Part shown: piece after piece, positions 9,510 to 16,871 of the stretch
Position numbering within the stretch: the first letter of the stretch is position 1
How the letters are laid out: each line of letters begins with the position of its first letter
Source of the DNA: Corynebacterium lemuris
GTDB lineage: Bacteria; Actinomycetota; Actinomycetes; Mycobacteriales; Mycobacteriaceae
NCBI RefSeq assembly: GCF_024919295.1
Contig: NZ_JANWTC010000009.1
Location: 1 to 64,000 of the forward strand
Length of the DNA: 64,000 nt
Direction: 5' to 3'
Made by a program: the position numbers and the translations under genes
Notes under the pieces: model-generated
Seen by the model: only the letters and a program-made list of their open reading frames with translations
What the model was told of the DNA's origin: nothing
Databases searched by the model: none

Positions 9510-9582
9510 GGGGCTATGGCGCAGCTGGTAGCGCACCACACTGGCAGTGTGGGGGTCAGGGGTTCGAATCCCCTTAGCTCCA
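9510..9582 (+). tRNA. tRNA-Ala(GGC), copy 1
   Basis: 73-nt cloverleaf with a 7-bp acceptor stem (GGGGCTA/TAGCTCC), anticodon loop CTGGCAG giving GGC, T-loop GGTTCGAATCC, and discriminator A. CCA is not encoded. It is identical to the copy at 9606. Confidence 0.97.
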
Positions 9583-9605
9583 CTTGAAAATTGAATACAC
9601 CGCAA

Positions 9606-9678
9606 GGGGCTATGGCGCAGCTGGTAGCGCACCACACTGGCAGTGTGGGGGTCAGGGGTTCGAATCCCCTTAGCTCCA
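9606..9678 (+). tRNA. tRNA-Ala(GGC), copy 2
   Basis: Identical in all 73 bases to the copy 24 bp upstream, with the same short flank (AAGGGGC) before it. The two are probably one transcript ending at the hairpin at 9686. Confidence 0.97.
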
Positions 9679-9685
9679 CCGAAGT

Positions 9686-9719
9686 AGAGGCCGGTCACCA
9701 TCCGTGGTGACCGGCCTCT
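9686..9719 (+). terminator. Terminator after the twin tRNA-Ala genes
   Basis: Stem of 14-15 bp (AGAGGCCGGTCACC with its complement at 9706-9719) with a small loop, 7 bases after the second tRNA. Confidence 0.75.
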
Positions 9720-9813
9720 CACGTATCCGGGCTCCAGCGGGGGAGGGGGCACGTATCCTGGGAGGTACAGAACCCGCGCGTGCCGCGCCCTACCGTGTGA
9801 GGAGCATTTCCAC

Positions 9814-10233
9814 ATGTTCAACGAAGACATCTTCCGCAAGCTGAGCGTCGAGCAGTCCCTTGCCCGCCTGGCGGATGTCCAGCCCGGCCGCATCGTGCTG
9901 CAGCGCAAGGATGCCCTGGAGATCTTCCCCGTGAACTTCGTCGTGGACGGCGAGGCCGTCTACTTCCGCACCGCCGAGGGTACCAAGCTGTTCACCGTCA
10001 ACCTGGGCAACGAGGTCCTCTTCGAGGCTGACGGTCGTGACGGGCAGACCGCCTGGTCCGTGGTCGTCCGCGGCACCGCCGAGCTGCTGGAGAAGCACGA
10101 CGACATCGCCCACGCCGAGACCCTGAACCTCCACCCCTGGGCACCCACCCTCAAATACAACTGGGTGCGCGTCAACGCCAGGGAGATCACCGGCCGTGAA
10201 TTCGAGATCGGTGAGGAGCCGGAGCGCTACTGA
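9814..10233 (+). CDS. Pyridoxamine 5'-phosphate oxidase-like flavin-binding protein
   Basis: A 139-residue split-barrel protein of the PNPOx-like superfamily, which binds FMN or F420. It shows the typical opening (ELL-like IFRKLSVEQSLARLADVQPGRIVL), NFVVDGEAVYFRTAEGTKL and VLFEADGRDGQTAWSVVVRGTAEL strands. ATG 9814 follows GAGGAG. The precise substrate is unknown. The fructosamine kinase gene starts one base after its stop, so the two are co-transcribed. Confidence 0.85.
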   Translation: MFNEDIFRKLSVEQSLARLADVQPGRIVLQRKDALEIFPVNFVVDGEAVYFRTAEGTKLFTVNLGNEVLFEADGRDGQTAWSVVVRGTAELLEKHDDIAHAETLNLHPWAPTLKYNWVRVNAREITGREFEIGEEPERY

Positions 10234-10234
10234 C

Positions 10235-10999
10235 ATGGCCCCCGTGTTCACCAAACAGCCCCGTGAGCCCCGTTCCGCTGAGGCGGAGGCCGCGGGGCTG
10301 TGCTGGCTGCGGGAGGCCTCCCCGGCCGTCGTCGAGGTGGTCGCCATGGACCCGGTGGCCAACACCCTGAGCACCGTCCGCGTCCGGGAGGTGGCGCCGA
10401 GCCGTGGGGCAGCACGTCAGGCGGGCCGGGAATTGGGGGCGATCCACCGCGCCGGGGCGCCGGCATTCGGGGCCCCGCCCCCGGGCTGGGAGGGACCCAA
10501 CTACATCGGCACCCGGCCCCAGGAATGCATCCCGACCGGGCGGTGGGGGAGCTTCTACGCGGAGCAGCGCGTGCGTCCCTTCGCCCGCCGGGCCCACGAC
10601 GTCGGCCACCTGGATGCGGCAGGGCTGGGGTTGGTGGAGCAGGCTGCGGACCTGATCGCCGCCCGGGTGTGGAAAGGGGAACCCGCCCGCATCCACGGTG
10701 ATCTGTGGGCCGGCAACCTGCTCTTCGGCCCCGACGGCCCCGTTTTCATCGATCCGGCGGCCCACGGCGGGCACCCGGAGACGGATCTGGCCATGCTGGC
10801 GTTGTTCGGCGCCCCCTACCTCGAGGACATCTTCCTGGGCTACGTGGAGGTCTCCGCCCTGCGGCCCGGTTGGCGGGACCGGGTCCCGCTGCACCAGCTC
10901 CACCCCCTGGCCGTGCACGCCTGGACCCACGGCCCCGGCTACGCCCGCCCCCTCGTGGCGGCGGCGGAGGCCACGGTCCGGCTGTTGCGGGAGGGGTGA
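10235..10999 (+). CDS. Fructosamine kinase family protein
   Basis: Phosphorylates ketoamine adducts on glycated proteins or amino acids so that they break down (protein deglycation). The 254-residue kinase has an N-terminal lobe with EAAGLCWLREA, the catalytic loop HGDLWAGNLLF (~154-164) and the metal motif FIDPAAHGGHPETDLAM. Family members are usually ~250-290 residues. ATG 10235 sits one base after the upstream stop; an in-frame start at 10196 would overlap the previous gene. It converges with nadE, with only 4 bases between the stops. Confidence 0.88.
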   Translation: MAPVFTKQPREPRSAEAEAAGLCWLREASPAVVEVVAMDPVANTLSTVRVREVAPSRGAARQAGRELGAIHRAGAPAFGAPPPGWEGPNYIGTRPQECIPTGRWGSFYAEQRVRPFARRAHDVGHLDAAGLGLVEQAADLIAARVWKGEPARIHGDLWAGNLLFGPDGPVFIDPAAHGGHPETDLAMLALFGAPYLEDIFLGYVEVSALRPGWRDRVPLHQLHPLAVHAWTHGPGYARPLVAAAEATVRLLREG

Positions 11000-11003
11000 G
11001 CGG

Positions 11004-11819
11004 TCAGCGCCACCACGTGTCGTGGGGGCCCGGTGCCAGGTGCCGCTTGTGGGCTCCCATGCGCCACAGGTACCCGATGCGCGCGGCGGCCTCCTCCGGT
11101 ACCTCCCGGCCCTCGAGGTAGTCGTCGATATGGGTGTAGGTGACACCGAGGGCGACCTCGTCCGGCAGCGCCGGGCGGTCCTCCTCCAGGTCGGCGGTGG
11201 GCACCTTCTCCCAGGCGGCGGCGGGTGCGCCCAGGTGCTGGAGAAGCTGGGCGCCCTGACGCTTGTTCAGGCCGGACAGCGGCATGAGGTCGGCCGCGCC
11301 GTCGCCGTGTTTGGTGAAGAATCCGGTGACCTGTTCCGCGGCGTGGTCGGTACCCAGGACGAGGAGGGATTTCTCCCCGGCGATCGCGTACTGGGCGATC
11401 ATCCGCTGGCGGGCCTTGATGTTGCCCTTGTTGAAGTCGCCGAGATCGGCCTGGCCGAGGGCATCGGCGACAGCGTCGGTGATCGCGGTGGTGGCGTCGG
11501 CGATGTTGACGGTCACGCGGTGGTCGGGGTTGATGAAGTCGAGGGCCATCTGGGCGTCATCCTCGTCAGCCTGCACCCCGTGGGGGAGGCGGACGGCCCA
11601 GAACTCCGCCTGGCCCCCCTCGGTGCGGACCTTCTCCACGGCGAGCTGCGCGAGGCGGCCGGCCAGGGTGGAGTCCTGCCCACCAGAGATGCCGAGGACG
11701 AATCCCTTCATGCCGGCTCTGCGCAGGTAGTCGGCGAGGAAGTCGACCCGGGTGGTGATTTCCCCGGCGGTGTTGATGTGCGGCCGGGTGTGGACGGCGT
11801 CGATGATCTCTTGCTGCAT
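11004..11819 (-). CDS. nadE: NH3-dependent NAD+ synthetase
   Basis: Last step of NAD synthesis: deamido-NAD plus ATP and ammonia gives NAD. The PP-loop is [18 protein letters not shown], followed by [24 protein letters not shown] and [35 protein letters not shown] segments of the NadE family. There is no glutaminase domain, as expected for the ~275-residue ammonia form. A TACGAT box lies exactly 7 nt before ATG 11819, so a leaderless start there is favoured; ATG 11828 is the alternative and overlaps that box. Confidence 0.93.
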   Translation of the reverse strand: MQQEIIDAVHTRPHINTAGEITTRVDFLADYLRRAGMKGFVLGISGGQDSTLAGRLAQLAVEKVRTEGGQAEFWAVRLPHGVQADEDDAQMALDFINPDHRVTVNIADATTAITDAVADALGQADLGDFNKGNIKARQRMIAQYAIAGEKSLLVLGTDHAAEQVTGFFTKHGDGAADLMPLSGLNKRQGAQLLQHLGAPAAAWEKVPTADLEEDRPALPDEVALGVTYTHIDDYLEGREVPEEAAARIGYLWRMGAHKRHLAPGPHDTWWR

Positions 11820-11957
11820 GTCCGCCATCGTAGGCGGTTTTGGAGGTTGAGTGTGGGTGCGGTAGCATGGTCACTCGTGTCATGGCTGGATAATCAGCTG
11901 TGTTGAAACAAGTCGCATCGCAATTATTTGGGGTGCGCATACAGAAAGGAGCGCCCG

Positions 11958-12080
11958 ATGAAGGTTCGCAAGTCGCTTCGGTCGCTGAAGAACAAGCCGG
12001 GCGCCCAGGTTGTCCGTCGTCACGGCAAGGTCTTCGTGATCAACAAGAAGGAGCCGCGTTTCAAGGCCCGTCAGGGCTAG
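11958..12080 (+). CDS. rpmJ: Ribosomal protein L36, cysteine-free (zinc-independent) form
   Basis: 40-residue ribosomal protein beginning [19 protein letters not shown] and ending [10 protein letters not shown]. The zinc-binding CxxC..C..H form found in the main ribosomal operon is absent. This copy has no cysteine and the longer loop (KNKPGAQ, KKEPR) of the C-minus paralogue, which in many bacteria replaces the zinc form under zinc shortage. ATG 11958 follows GAAAGGAGC. It is divergent from nadE. I found no convincing Zur box in the 138 bases between them. Confidence 0.95.
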   Translation: MKVRKSLRSLKNKPGAQVVRRHGKVFVINKKEPRFKARQG

Positions 12081-12094
12081 GCTTCGCAGCTTTG

Positions 12095-12140
12095 AACCGC
12101 CCGTTCCCACGTCCTCGCGGACCGTGGGGGCGGGCGGTTT
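12095..12140 (+). terminator. Hairpin after rpmJ
   Basis: AACCGCCCG (12095-12103) pairs with CGGGCGGTT (12131-12139), and an inner CCCACG/CGTGGG extends the stem. It lies 14 bases after the rpmJ stop. Confidence 0.65.
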
Positions 12141-12173
12141 CGCTGTGTGGGGGTGGCCGGCCGGGGTAACGGT

Positions 12174-12205
12174 TCCGTGGCGGGTTGATGGCGAATCCGT
12201 GGCGG
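12174..12205. repeat. Two TCCGTGGCGG direct repeats 22 bp apart
   Basis: The 10-mer occurs at 12174-12183 and 12196-12205, two helical turns apart, in the gene-free stretch 12141-12503 between rpmJ and nrdH. It could be a paired protein site, but no known regulator fits. A short inverted repeat (ACAAC-GGT-GTTGT, 12229-12241) lies nearby. Confidence 0.35.
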
Positions 12206-12323
12206 TGCGGGGGCGAACTGGGTAAATGACAACGGTGTTGTTTCACGCCTGTGATGACGGTGCGGACGGCGGGTCAACATGTGGGCCGGGAACCACGGTC
12301 TTGCTGGACTTTCATCAATGTAA

Positions 12324-12371
12324 CTACTACATGTAGTGTCACTTGCAAGCGTTGACCACAAAGTATAGTGT
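12324..12371 (+). promoter_or_regulatory. nrdHIE promoter with tandem NrdR boxes
   Basis: Two 16-mers end in AGTGT, at 12324-12339 (CTACTACATGTAGTGT) and 12356-12371 (CCACAAAGTATAGTGT). Both resemble the NrdR box ACACWATATMTWGTGT and are spaced 32 bp, the three-turn spacing typical of NrdR pairs. The second overlaps TATAGT (12364-12369), a TANANT -10 element, so binding would block the promoter. The first contains a perfect 12-bp palindrome (12326-12337). Confidence 0.7.
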
Positions 12372-12503
12372 CTATTGGTAACGCCACAGGACAGGCCAAG
12401 AACACGTCCAGGGCCATTTTTCAGAGTCGGTGACAGTAGCCGACCGCGGCACCCAGGTGCCCACAACCCCAAAAATTTCCGGCAGAGAATGAGGTTCACT
12501 CCC

Positions 12504-12737
12504 ATGTCCATCACCCTCTACACCAAGCCCGCCTGCGTCCAGTGCAAGGCCACCCAGAAGGCCTTCGACCGCGCCGGACTGGACTACGAGATCGTGGACA
12601 TCAGCCTCGACGACGAGGCCCGGGACTACGTCCTGGCCCTCGGCTACCTCCAGGCCCCGGTCGTCGTGGCCAACGGGGAGCACTGGTCCGGTTTCCGTCC
12701 GGAGCGCATCAGCAGCCTCACCGCCGTCGTCGCCTGA
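12504..12737 (+). CDS. nrdH: NrdH glutaredoxin-like redoxin
   Basis: Hydrogen donor for the class Ib ribonucleotide reductase NrdEF, itself reduced by thioredoxin reductase. The 77-residue protein begins MSITLYTKPACVQC with the NrdH-type CVQC active site, has LGYLQAPVVVANGEHWSGFRPE (cis-Pro and the NrdH-specific WSGFRPE), and has the normal family length. ATG 12504 follows CGGCAGAGAATGAGG. An open extension back to 12375 overlaps the promoter and is not coding. First gene of nrdHIE. Confidence 0.96.
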   Translation: MSITLYTKPACVQCKATQKAFDRAGLDYEIVDISLDDEARDYVLALGYLQAPVVVANGEHWSGFRPERISSLTAVVA

Positions 12738-12794
12738 CCGGCGTCACCCTGACCGCCCCTGCCGGGAGTCAGGGAAGGCCACAGGTCATGCCCC

Positions 12795-12827
12795 ACGCCG
12801 CCCAACAGAGTCGCTGGGCGGCGTTTG
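12795..12827 (+). terminator. Hairpin with T-run between nrdH and nrdI
   Basis: A 10-bp stem (ACGCCGCCCA 12795-12804 with TGGGCGGCGT 12815-12824) followed by TT. It sits inside the operon and would let only part of the transcription run on into nrdIE. Confidence 0.55.
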
Positions 12828-12877
12828 CCATGTAATGCGGCAACGGAAGACTGCCCCGAAAGGAGGTGAACGCAAAG

Positions 12878-13324
12878 ATGCTCGTGGTGTACTTCTCCTC
12901 CGCCACAGACAACACCCACCGCTTCGTGCAGAAACTGGACCTGCCGAACGTGCGGATCCCCCTGTACAAGGCGGAGGAACCACTCATCGTCAATGAGCCC
13001 TACGTGCTCGTCTGCCCCACATACGGGGGCGGGGCGGGCATGACCGGGCAGAACTCCCGCCCGGTGCCCGTGCAGGTGATCCGTTTCCTCAACGACGAAC
13101 ACAACCGCAGCCTCATCCGTGCGGTCGTCGCCGGCGGAAACACCAACTTCGGCTCCGACTACGGTCTCGCCGGAGAGGTGATCTCGAAGAAATGCCGCGT
13201 ACCGTACGTCTACCGCTTCGAGTTGATGGGCAACTCGGAGGATGTGCGTATTCTTCGGGAGGGGCTCCTCGGCAACGCCGGGGCGCTCGGGCTCGAGCCG
13301 GTGCCCGCCACCAACGGTGAATAA
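12878..13324 (+). CDS. nrdI: NrdI flavodoxin-like protein
   Basis: Flavodoxin that supplies oxidant for assembly of the dimanganese-tyrosyl cofactor of NrdF. The 148-residue protein begins [17 protein letters not shown] (FMN phosphate loop), then has [10 protein letters not shown] and [18 protein letters not shown] as in NrdI. ATG 12878 lies 11 bases after the strong AGGAGG (12861-12866); an in-frame GTG at 12866 lies within that ribosome site and is rejected. Confidence 0.96.
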   Translation: MLVVYFSSATDNTHRFVQKLDLPNVRIPLYKAEEPLIVNEPYVLVCPTYGGGAGMTGQNSRPVPVQVIRFLNDEHNRSLIRAVVAGGNTNFGSDYGLAGEVISKKCRVPYVYRFELMGNSEDVRILREGLLGNAGALGLEPVPATNGE

Positions 13325-13368
13325 CTGAATAACGTCCCGCCCACCGAACTGAAAGGCCAGAAAAAACG

Positions 13369-15552
13369 TTGACCACGCAGACCACACAGCAGACCGCCCC
13401 GAACAAGGGGACCGCCGTCGCTGAGGCCGCCGCCCCGGGTGAACAGCTGGACTACCACGCGCTCAACGCGCTGCTGAACCTCTACGACGGAAACGGGAAG
13501 ATCCAGTTCGACAAGGACCGTGAGGCCGCGAACCAGTTCTTCCTCCAGCACGTCAACCAGAACACCGTCTACTTCCACGACCTGGATGAGAAGCTCAACT
13601 ACCTCATCGAGAACAAGTACTACGAGCCCGAGGTCCTCGAGGCCTACGATTTTGAGTTCATCAAGTCGCTGTTCCAGCGGGCCTACAGGTTCAAGTTCCG
13701 TTTCCCCACGTTCCTGGGCGCCTACAAGTACTACACCTCCTACACCCTCAAGACCTTCGACGGTCGCCGCTACCTCGAGCGTTTCGAGGACCGCGTCACC
13801 ATGACTGCGCTGTTCCTGGCCAACAGCAATGAGGAGCTCGCCGAGAACCTCGTCGACGAGATCATGTCCGGCCGCTTCCAGCCGGCCACCCCGACCTTCC
13901 TCAACGCCGGCAAGGCCCAGCGCGGCGAGCTGGTCTCCTGCTTCCTGCTGCGCATCGAGGACAACATGGAGTCCATCGGCCGCGCCATCAACTCCGCCCT
14001 GCAGCTGTCCAAGCGCGGCGGTGGCGTCGCCCTGCTGCTGAGCAACCTGCGTGAGGCCGGCGCGCCCATCAAGCACATCGAGAACCAGTCCTCCGGTGTC
14101 ATCCCCGTGATGAAGCTCCTCGAGGACTCCTTCTCCTACGCCAACCAGCTCGGTGCCCGCCAGGGTGCAGGCGCGGTCTACCTCAACGCCCACCACCCGG
14201 ACATCATGTCCTTCCTGGACACCAAGCGGGAGAACGCCGACGAGAAGATCCGCATCAAGACCCTCTCCCTCGGCGTGGTCATCCCGGACATCACCTTCGA
14301 CCTGGCCAAGCGCAACGAGGACATGTACCTGTTCTCCCCCTACGATGTCGAGCGCATCTACGGCAGGCCCTTCGGCGACATCTCCGTCACCGAGCACTAC
14401 CAGGAGATGGTCGAGGATCCGCGGATCCGCAAGACCAAGATCAACGCCCGCCACTTCTTCCAGACCCTGGCGGAGATCCAGTTCGAGTCCGGTTACCCGT
14501 ACATCATGTTCGAGGACACGGTCAACGCCGCGAACCCGATCGACGGTCGCATCAACATGTCCAACCTGTGCTCTGAGATCCTGCAGGTCAACACCCCCTC
14601 GACCTATCACGAGGACCTCTCCTACGAGACCATCGGCGAGGACATCTCCTGCAACCTCGGCTCCATGAACATCGCCATGGCGATGGACTCCCCGGACTTC
14701 GGCAAGACCGTCGAGACCGCCATCCGTGGCCTGACCTCCGTTGCCGAGTTCACCAGCATCGACTCCGTCCCGTCGATCCGGGAGGGCAACAACGCCTCCC
14801 ATGCCATCGGCCTCGGCCAGATGAATCTGCACGGCTACCTCGGCCGCGAGCACATCTACTACGGTTCGGAGGAGGGGCTGGACTTCACCAACGCCTACTT
14901 CGCCGCCGTCCTCTACCAGGCGCTGCGGGCCTCCAACCAGCTGGCGCAGGAGCGCGGCGAGAAGTTCTCCGGCTTCGAGAAGTCCAAGTACGCCGACGGC
15001 ACCTACTTCGACGGCTTCAACCCGGCGGATTTCGCCCCCAAAACCGACAAGGTGAAGGGCCTCTTCGAGAAGTCCACGGCGCACATCCCCTCCGCCGGGG
15101 ACTGGGCACAGCTCAAGTCCGACGTCATGGCCCACGGCCTGTACAACCGCAACCTGCAGGCTGTCCCGCCGACCGGCTCGATCTCCTACATCAACAACTC
15201 GACCTCCTCGATCCACCCGATCGCCTCGAAGATCGAGATCCGCAAGGAAGGCAAGATCGGCCGCGTCTACTACCCGGCGCCGCACATGGACAACGACAAC
15301 CTGGACTACTTCCAGGACTCCTACGAGATCGGCTTCGAGAAGATCATCGACACCTACGCGGTGGCGACGAAATACGTCGACCAGGGCCTGTCGCTGACGC
15401 TGTTCTTCAAGGACACCGCCACAACCCGTGACATCAACCGGGCCCAGATCTACGCCTGGCGCAAGGGCATCAAGACGCTGTACTACATCCGTCTCCGTCA
15501 GGTTGCCCTGGAGGGGACCGAGATCGAGGGCTGCGTCTCCTGCATGCTCTAG
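13369..15552 (+). CDS. nrdE: Class Ib ribonucleoside-diphosphate reductase, alpha subunit
   Basis: Catalytic subunit that reduces ribonucleoside diphosphates to deoxy forms. The 727-residue protein has the N-terminal [14 protein letters not shown] region, [17 protein letters not shown] with an active-site cysteine, the NLCSEI segment with its thiyl-radical-site cysteine, ISCNLGSMN, and the C-terminal redox pair GCVSCML. The only plausible start is TTG 13369, as the conserved domain begins ~20 residues later. Its beta subunit gene nrdF is not in the window. A 21-bp-stem terminator follows. Confidence 0.95.
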   Translation: MTTQTTQQTAPNKGTAVAEAAAPGEQLDYHALNALLNLYDGNGKIQFDKDREAANQFFLQHVNQNTVYFHDLDEKLNYLIENKYYEPEVLEAYDFEFIKSLFQRAYRFKFRFPTFLGAYKYYTSYTLKTFDGRRYLERFEDRVTMTALFLANSNEELAENLVDEIMSGRFQPATPTFLNAGKAQRGELVSCFLLRIEDNMESIGRAINSALQLSKRGGGVALLLSNLREAGAPIKHIENQSSGVIPVMKLLEDSFSYANQLGARQGAGAVYLNAHHPDIMSFLDTKRENADEKIRIKTLSLGVVIPDITFDLAKRNEDMYLFSPYDVERIYGRPFGDISVTEHYQEMVEDPRIRKTKINARHFFQTLAEIQFESGYPYIMFEDTVNAANPIDGRINMSNLCSEILQVNTPSTYHEDLSYETIGEDISCNLGSMNIAMAMDSPDFGKTVETAIRGLTSVAEFTSIDSVPSIREGNNASHAIGLGQMNLHGYLGREHIYYGSEEGLDFTNAYFAAVLYQALRASNQLAQERGEKFSGFEKSKYADGTYFDGFNPADFAPKTDKVKGLFEKSTAHIPSAGDWAQLKSDVMAHGLYNRNLQAVPPTGSISYINNSTSSIHPIASKIEIRKEGKIGRVYYPAPHMDNDNLDYFQDSYEIGFEKIIDTYAVATKYVDQGLSLTLFFKDTATTRDINRAQIYAWRKGIKTLYYIRLRQVALEGTEIEGCVSCML

Positions 15553-15562
15553 GCTCCAGGAC

Positions 15563-15616
15563 GAACGGCGAAGGCGTGGACCCGCGGGGGGGGTGGGGTC
15601 CACGCCTTCGCCGTTC
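15563..15616. terminator. Bidirectional terminator between nrdE and gntR
   Basis: A perfect 21-bp stem (15563-15583 with 15596-15616) around a G-rich 12-base loop. It separates two convergent genes and can serve both. Confidence 0.85.
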
Positions 15617-15646
15617 CCGGTGCCTGCGCAGCGTCGGTGAGCGGGC

Positions 15647-16366
15647 TCAGAAGTCGCTGATGAAGATCTGCGAGGCCTCGGTCAGCAGTGCCCGCGACTG
15701 CTGCTCCGCACCCTCCTCATCGCCCTCCGCGATGGCGTGGGCGAGCTGTTCATGGGCGGACAGCGCCACGGCCGCCGGCTCGTCCGGCTGCAGGCCGTAC
15801 CGGGTCCGGCCGTGGAGCATGCTGAGCATGGAGGGGGCCAGCGCGGCGAACATCTCGTTGCCCGAGGCCTCGAGCAGCAGCGCATGGAAGCGGACGTCGG
15901 CCTCCAGGAACTCCAGGGAGGAACCCTCCCCGGACTCACCCAGCTCCCGCATCCGCCTGGCCAGCGTAACCAGCTCCTCACGCTGTTCGTCGGTGCCGTG
16001 GGCGGCTGCGAGCCGGGCGGCCTGCGGTTCCACACCGCTACGCAGCTGGCTGAGGGAACGCAGCTGGGAACGCCGTTCGGACGGGCTCGCCAGGCGCCAG
16101 TCGATGACCGCCTGATTGAAGGCCGCCCAGGAGGAGCGGGGACGGACCGTGATGCCGACGCGGCGGGAGGAGGAGACCAGGCCCAGCTGCTCCAGGGCGC
16201 GCATCGCCTCGCGGGCGACGGTCCGGGAGATGTCGAAACGGTTCGACAGGTCCTGGAGGGTGAAGGTCTTTCCCTCGGGCAGGACCCCCGCGATGATATC
16301 CCTCCCGAGTTCGTCGAGGACGTTGTCCAGCAGGGGTGCAGCCGGGGTGCGGGGTGACTCGCTCAT
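15647..16366 (-). CDS. GntR/FadR-family transcriptional regulator
   Basis: 239 residues: an N-terminal winged helix (LDELGRDIIAGVLPEGKTFT, then LSNRFDISRTVAREAMRALEQLGLV) and a C-terminal all-helical FCD ligand domain with metal-ligand-type histidines (e.g. DVRFHALLLEASGNEMF). The position near nrdE and ctaD matches what I recall for GntR1 of C. glutamicum, a regulator of gluconate use and sugar uptake. Orthology is inferred from gene order, not proven. The start is ATG 16366. The gene has its own promoter with a palindromic site at 16411. Confidence 0.88.
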   Translation of the reverse strand: MSESPRTPAAPLLDNVLDELGRDIIAGVLPEGKTFTLQDLSNRFDISRTVAREAMRALEQLGLVSSSRRVGITVRPRSSWAAFNQAVIDWRLASPSERRSQLRSLSQLRSGVEPQAARLAAAHGTDEQREELVTLARRMRELGESGEGSSLEFLEADVRFHALLLEASGNEMFAALAPSMLSMLHGRTRYGLQPDEPAAVALSAHEQLAHAIAEGDEEGAEQQSRALLTEASQIFISDF

Positions 16367-16410
16367 CGCTCTCAGTGTCCTTAATGTCCTTCGGGCCCTT
16401 CGGGCGCAAA

Positions 16411-16433
16411 ACTACTGTCCAATAGTCATTCTA
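16411..16433 (-). promoter_or_regulatory. gntR promoter with overlapping palindromic operator
   Basis: On the minus strand TAGAAT (16433-16428) fits TANANT as a -10 box. Just downstream lies ACTACTGTCCAATAGT (16411-16426), symmetric at 12 of 16 positions. An operator at the transcription start suggests that the GntR protein represses its own gene. This is an inference. Confidence 0.45.
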
Positions 16434-16486
16434 AACTGAACGTGGCAAGTGACAGGGACTTTTGATGCCGTGGCACCCGAAAGGGG

Positions 16487-16500
16487 CCTTATATATAAGG
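16487..16500. promoter_or_regulatory. Perfect AT-rich palindrome upstream of ctaD
   Basis: CCTTATATATAAGG is a perfect 14-bp palindrome in an otherwise GC-rich 505-bp gene-free stretch (16367-16871). It may be a regulator site or an AT-rich promoter element; the protein that binds it is unknown. Confidence 0.4.
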
Positions 16501-16650
16501 AATCATCCGCGCTGTTTTCCGTCGCCTGCGGCACGCGCGGCGGTGGGTGACATGGCCCCGACCCGCCCCTCAATCGAAAGTTTGATAACGACCGGGGGTG
16601 AAGGGGAGTTCCCGTCCCGGGCGAATGGTGGGAATCTGCCTGCTCGCGGA

Positions 16651-16666
16651 TGTGTTGGCGGTCACA
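16651..16666. promoter_or_regulatory. GlxR-like site upstream of the ctaD promoter
   Basis: TGTGTTGGCGGTCACA matches the GlxR/CRP consensus TGTGA-N6-TCACA at nine of ten conserved positions. It is ~90 bp upstream of TAGACT (16748-16753), a likely -10 of ctaD, a position suited to activation. GlxR is known to control cytochrome oxidase genes in C. glutamicum. Confidence 0.55.
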
Positions 16667-16871
16667 AACCCAGGGGGGTGTCCGGTGAATCGTCCGGGAA
16701 AGCTCCGGAATTGCCGTTAGCCTTGTGTTTTGCGGTGAAGGTGGGGCTAGACTGATGTACGTCTCCGGTCCCGTTGGGCTGGATAATACTCTTACGCGTC
16801 CTTTAAGATGAGGCGCAGTAAAAGCTTGGCAGTCCGTTCTTCTACGGGCTGTTTCGTAGTCAGGAGGAACT

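Noticed and set aside
11829..11957. Zur box for the cysteine-free rpmJ
   Set aside because: No TGAAAATGATTTTCA-like dyad is present in the nadE-rpmJ gap.
13210..15603. 797-codon minus-strand frame
   Set aside because: Antisense shadow of nrdE, which has all its motifs; the peptide is Val/Gly/Asp-rich nonsense.
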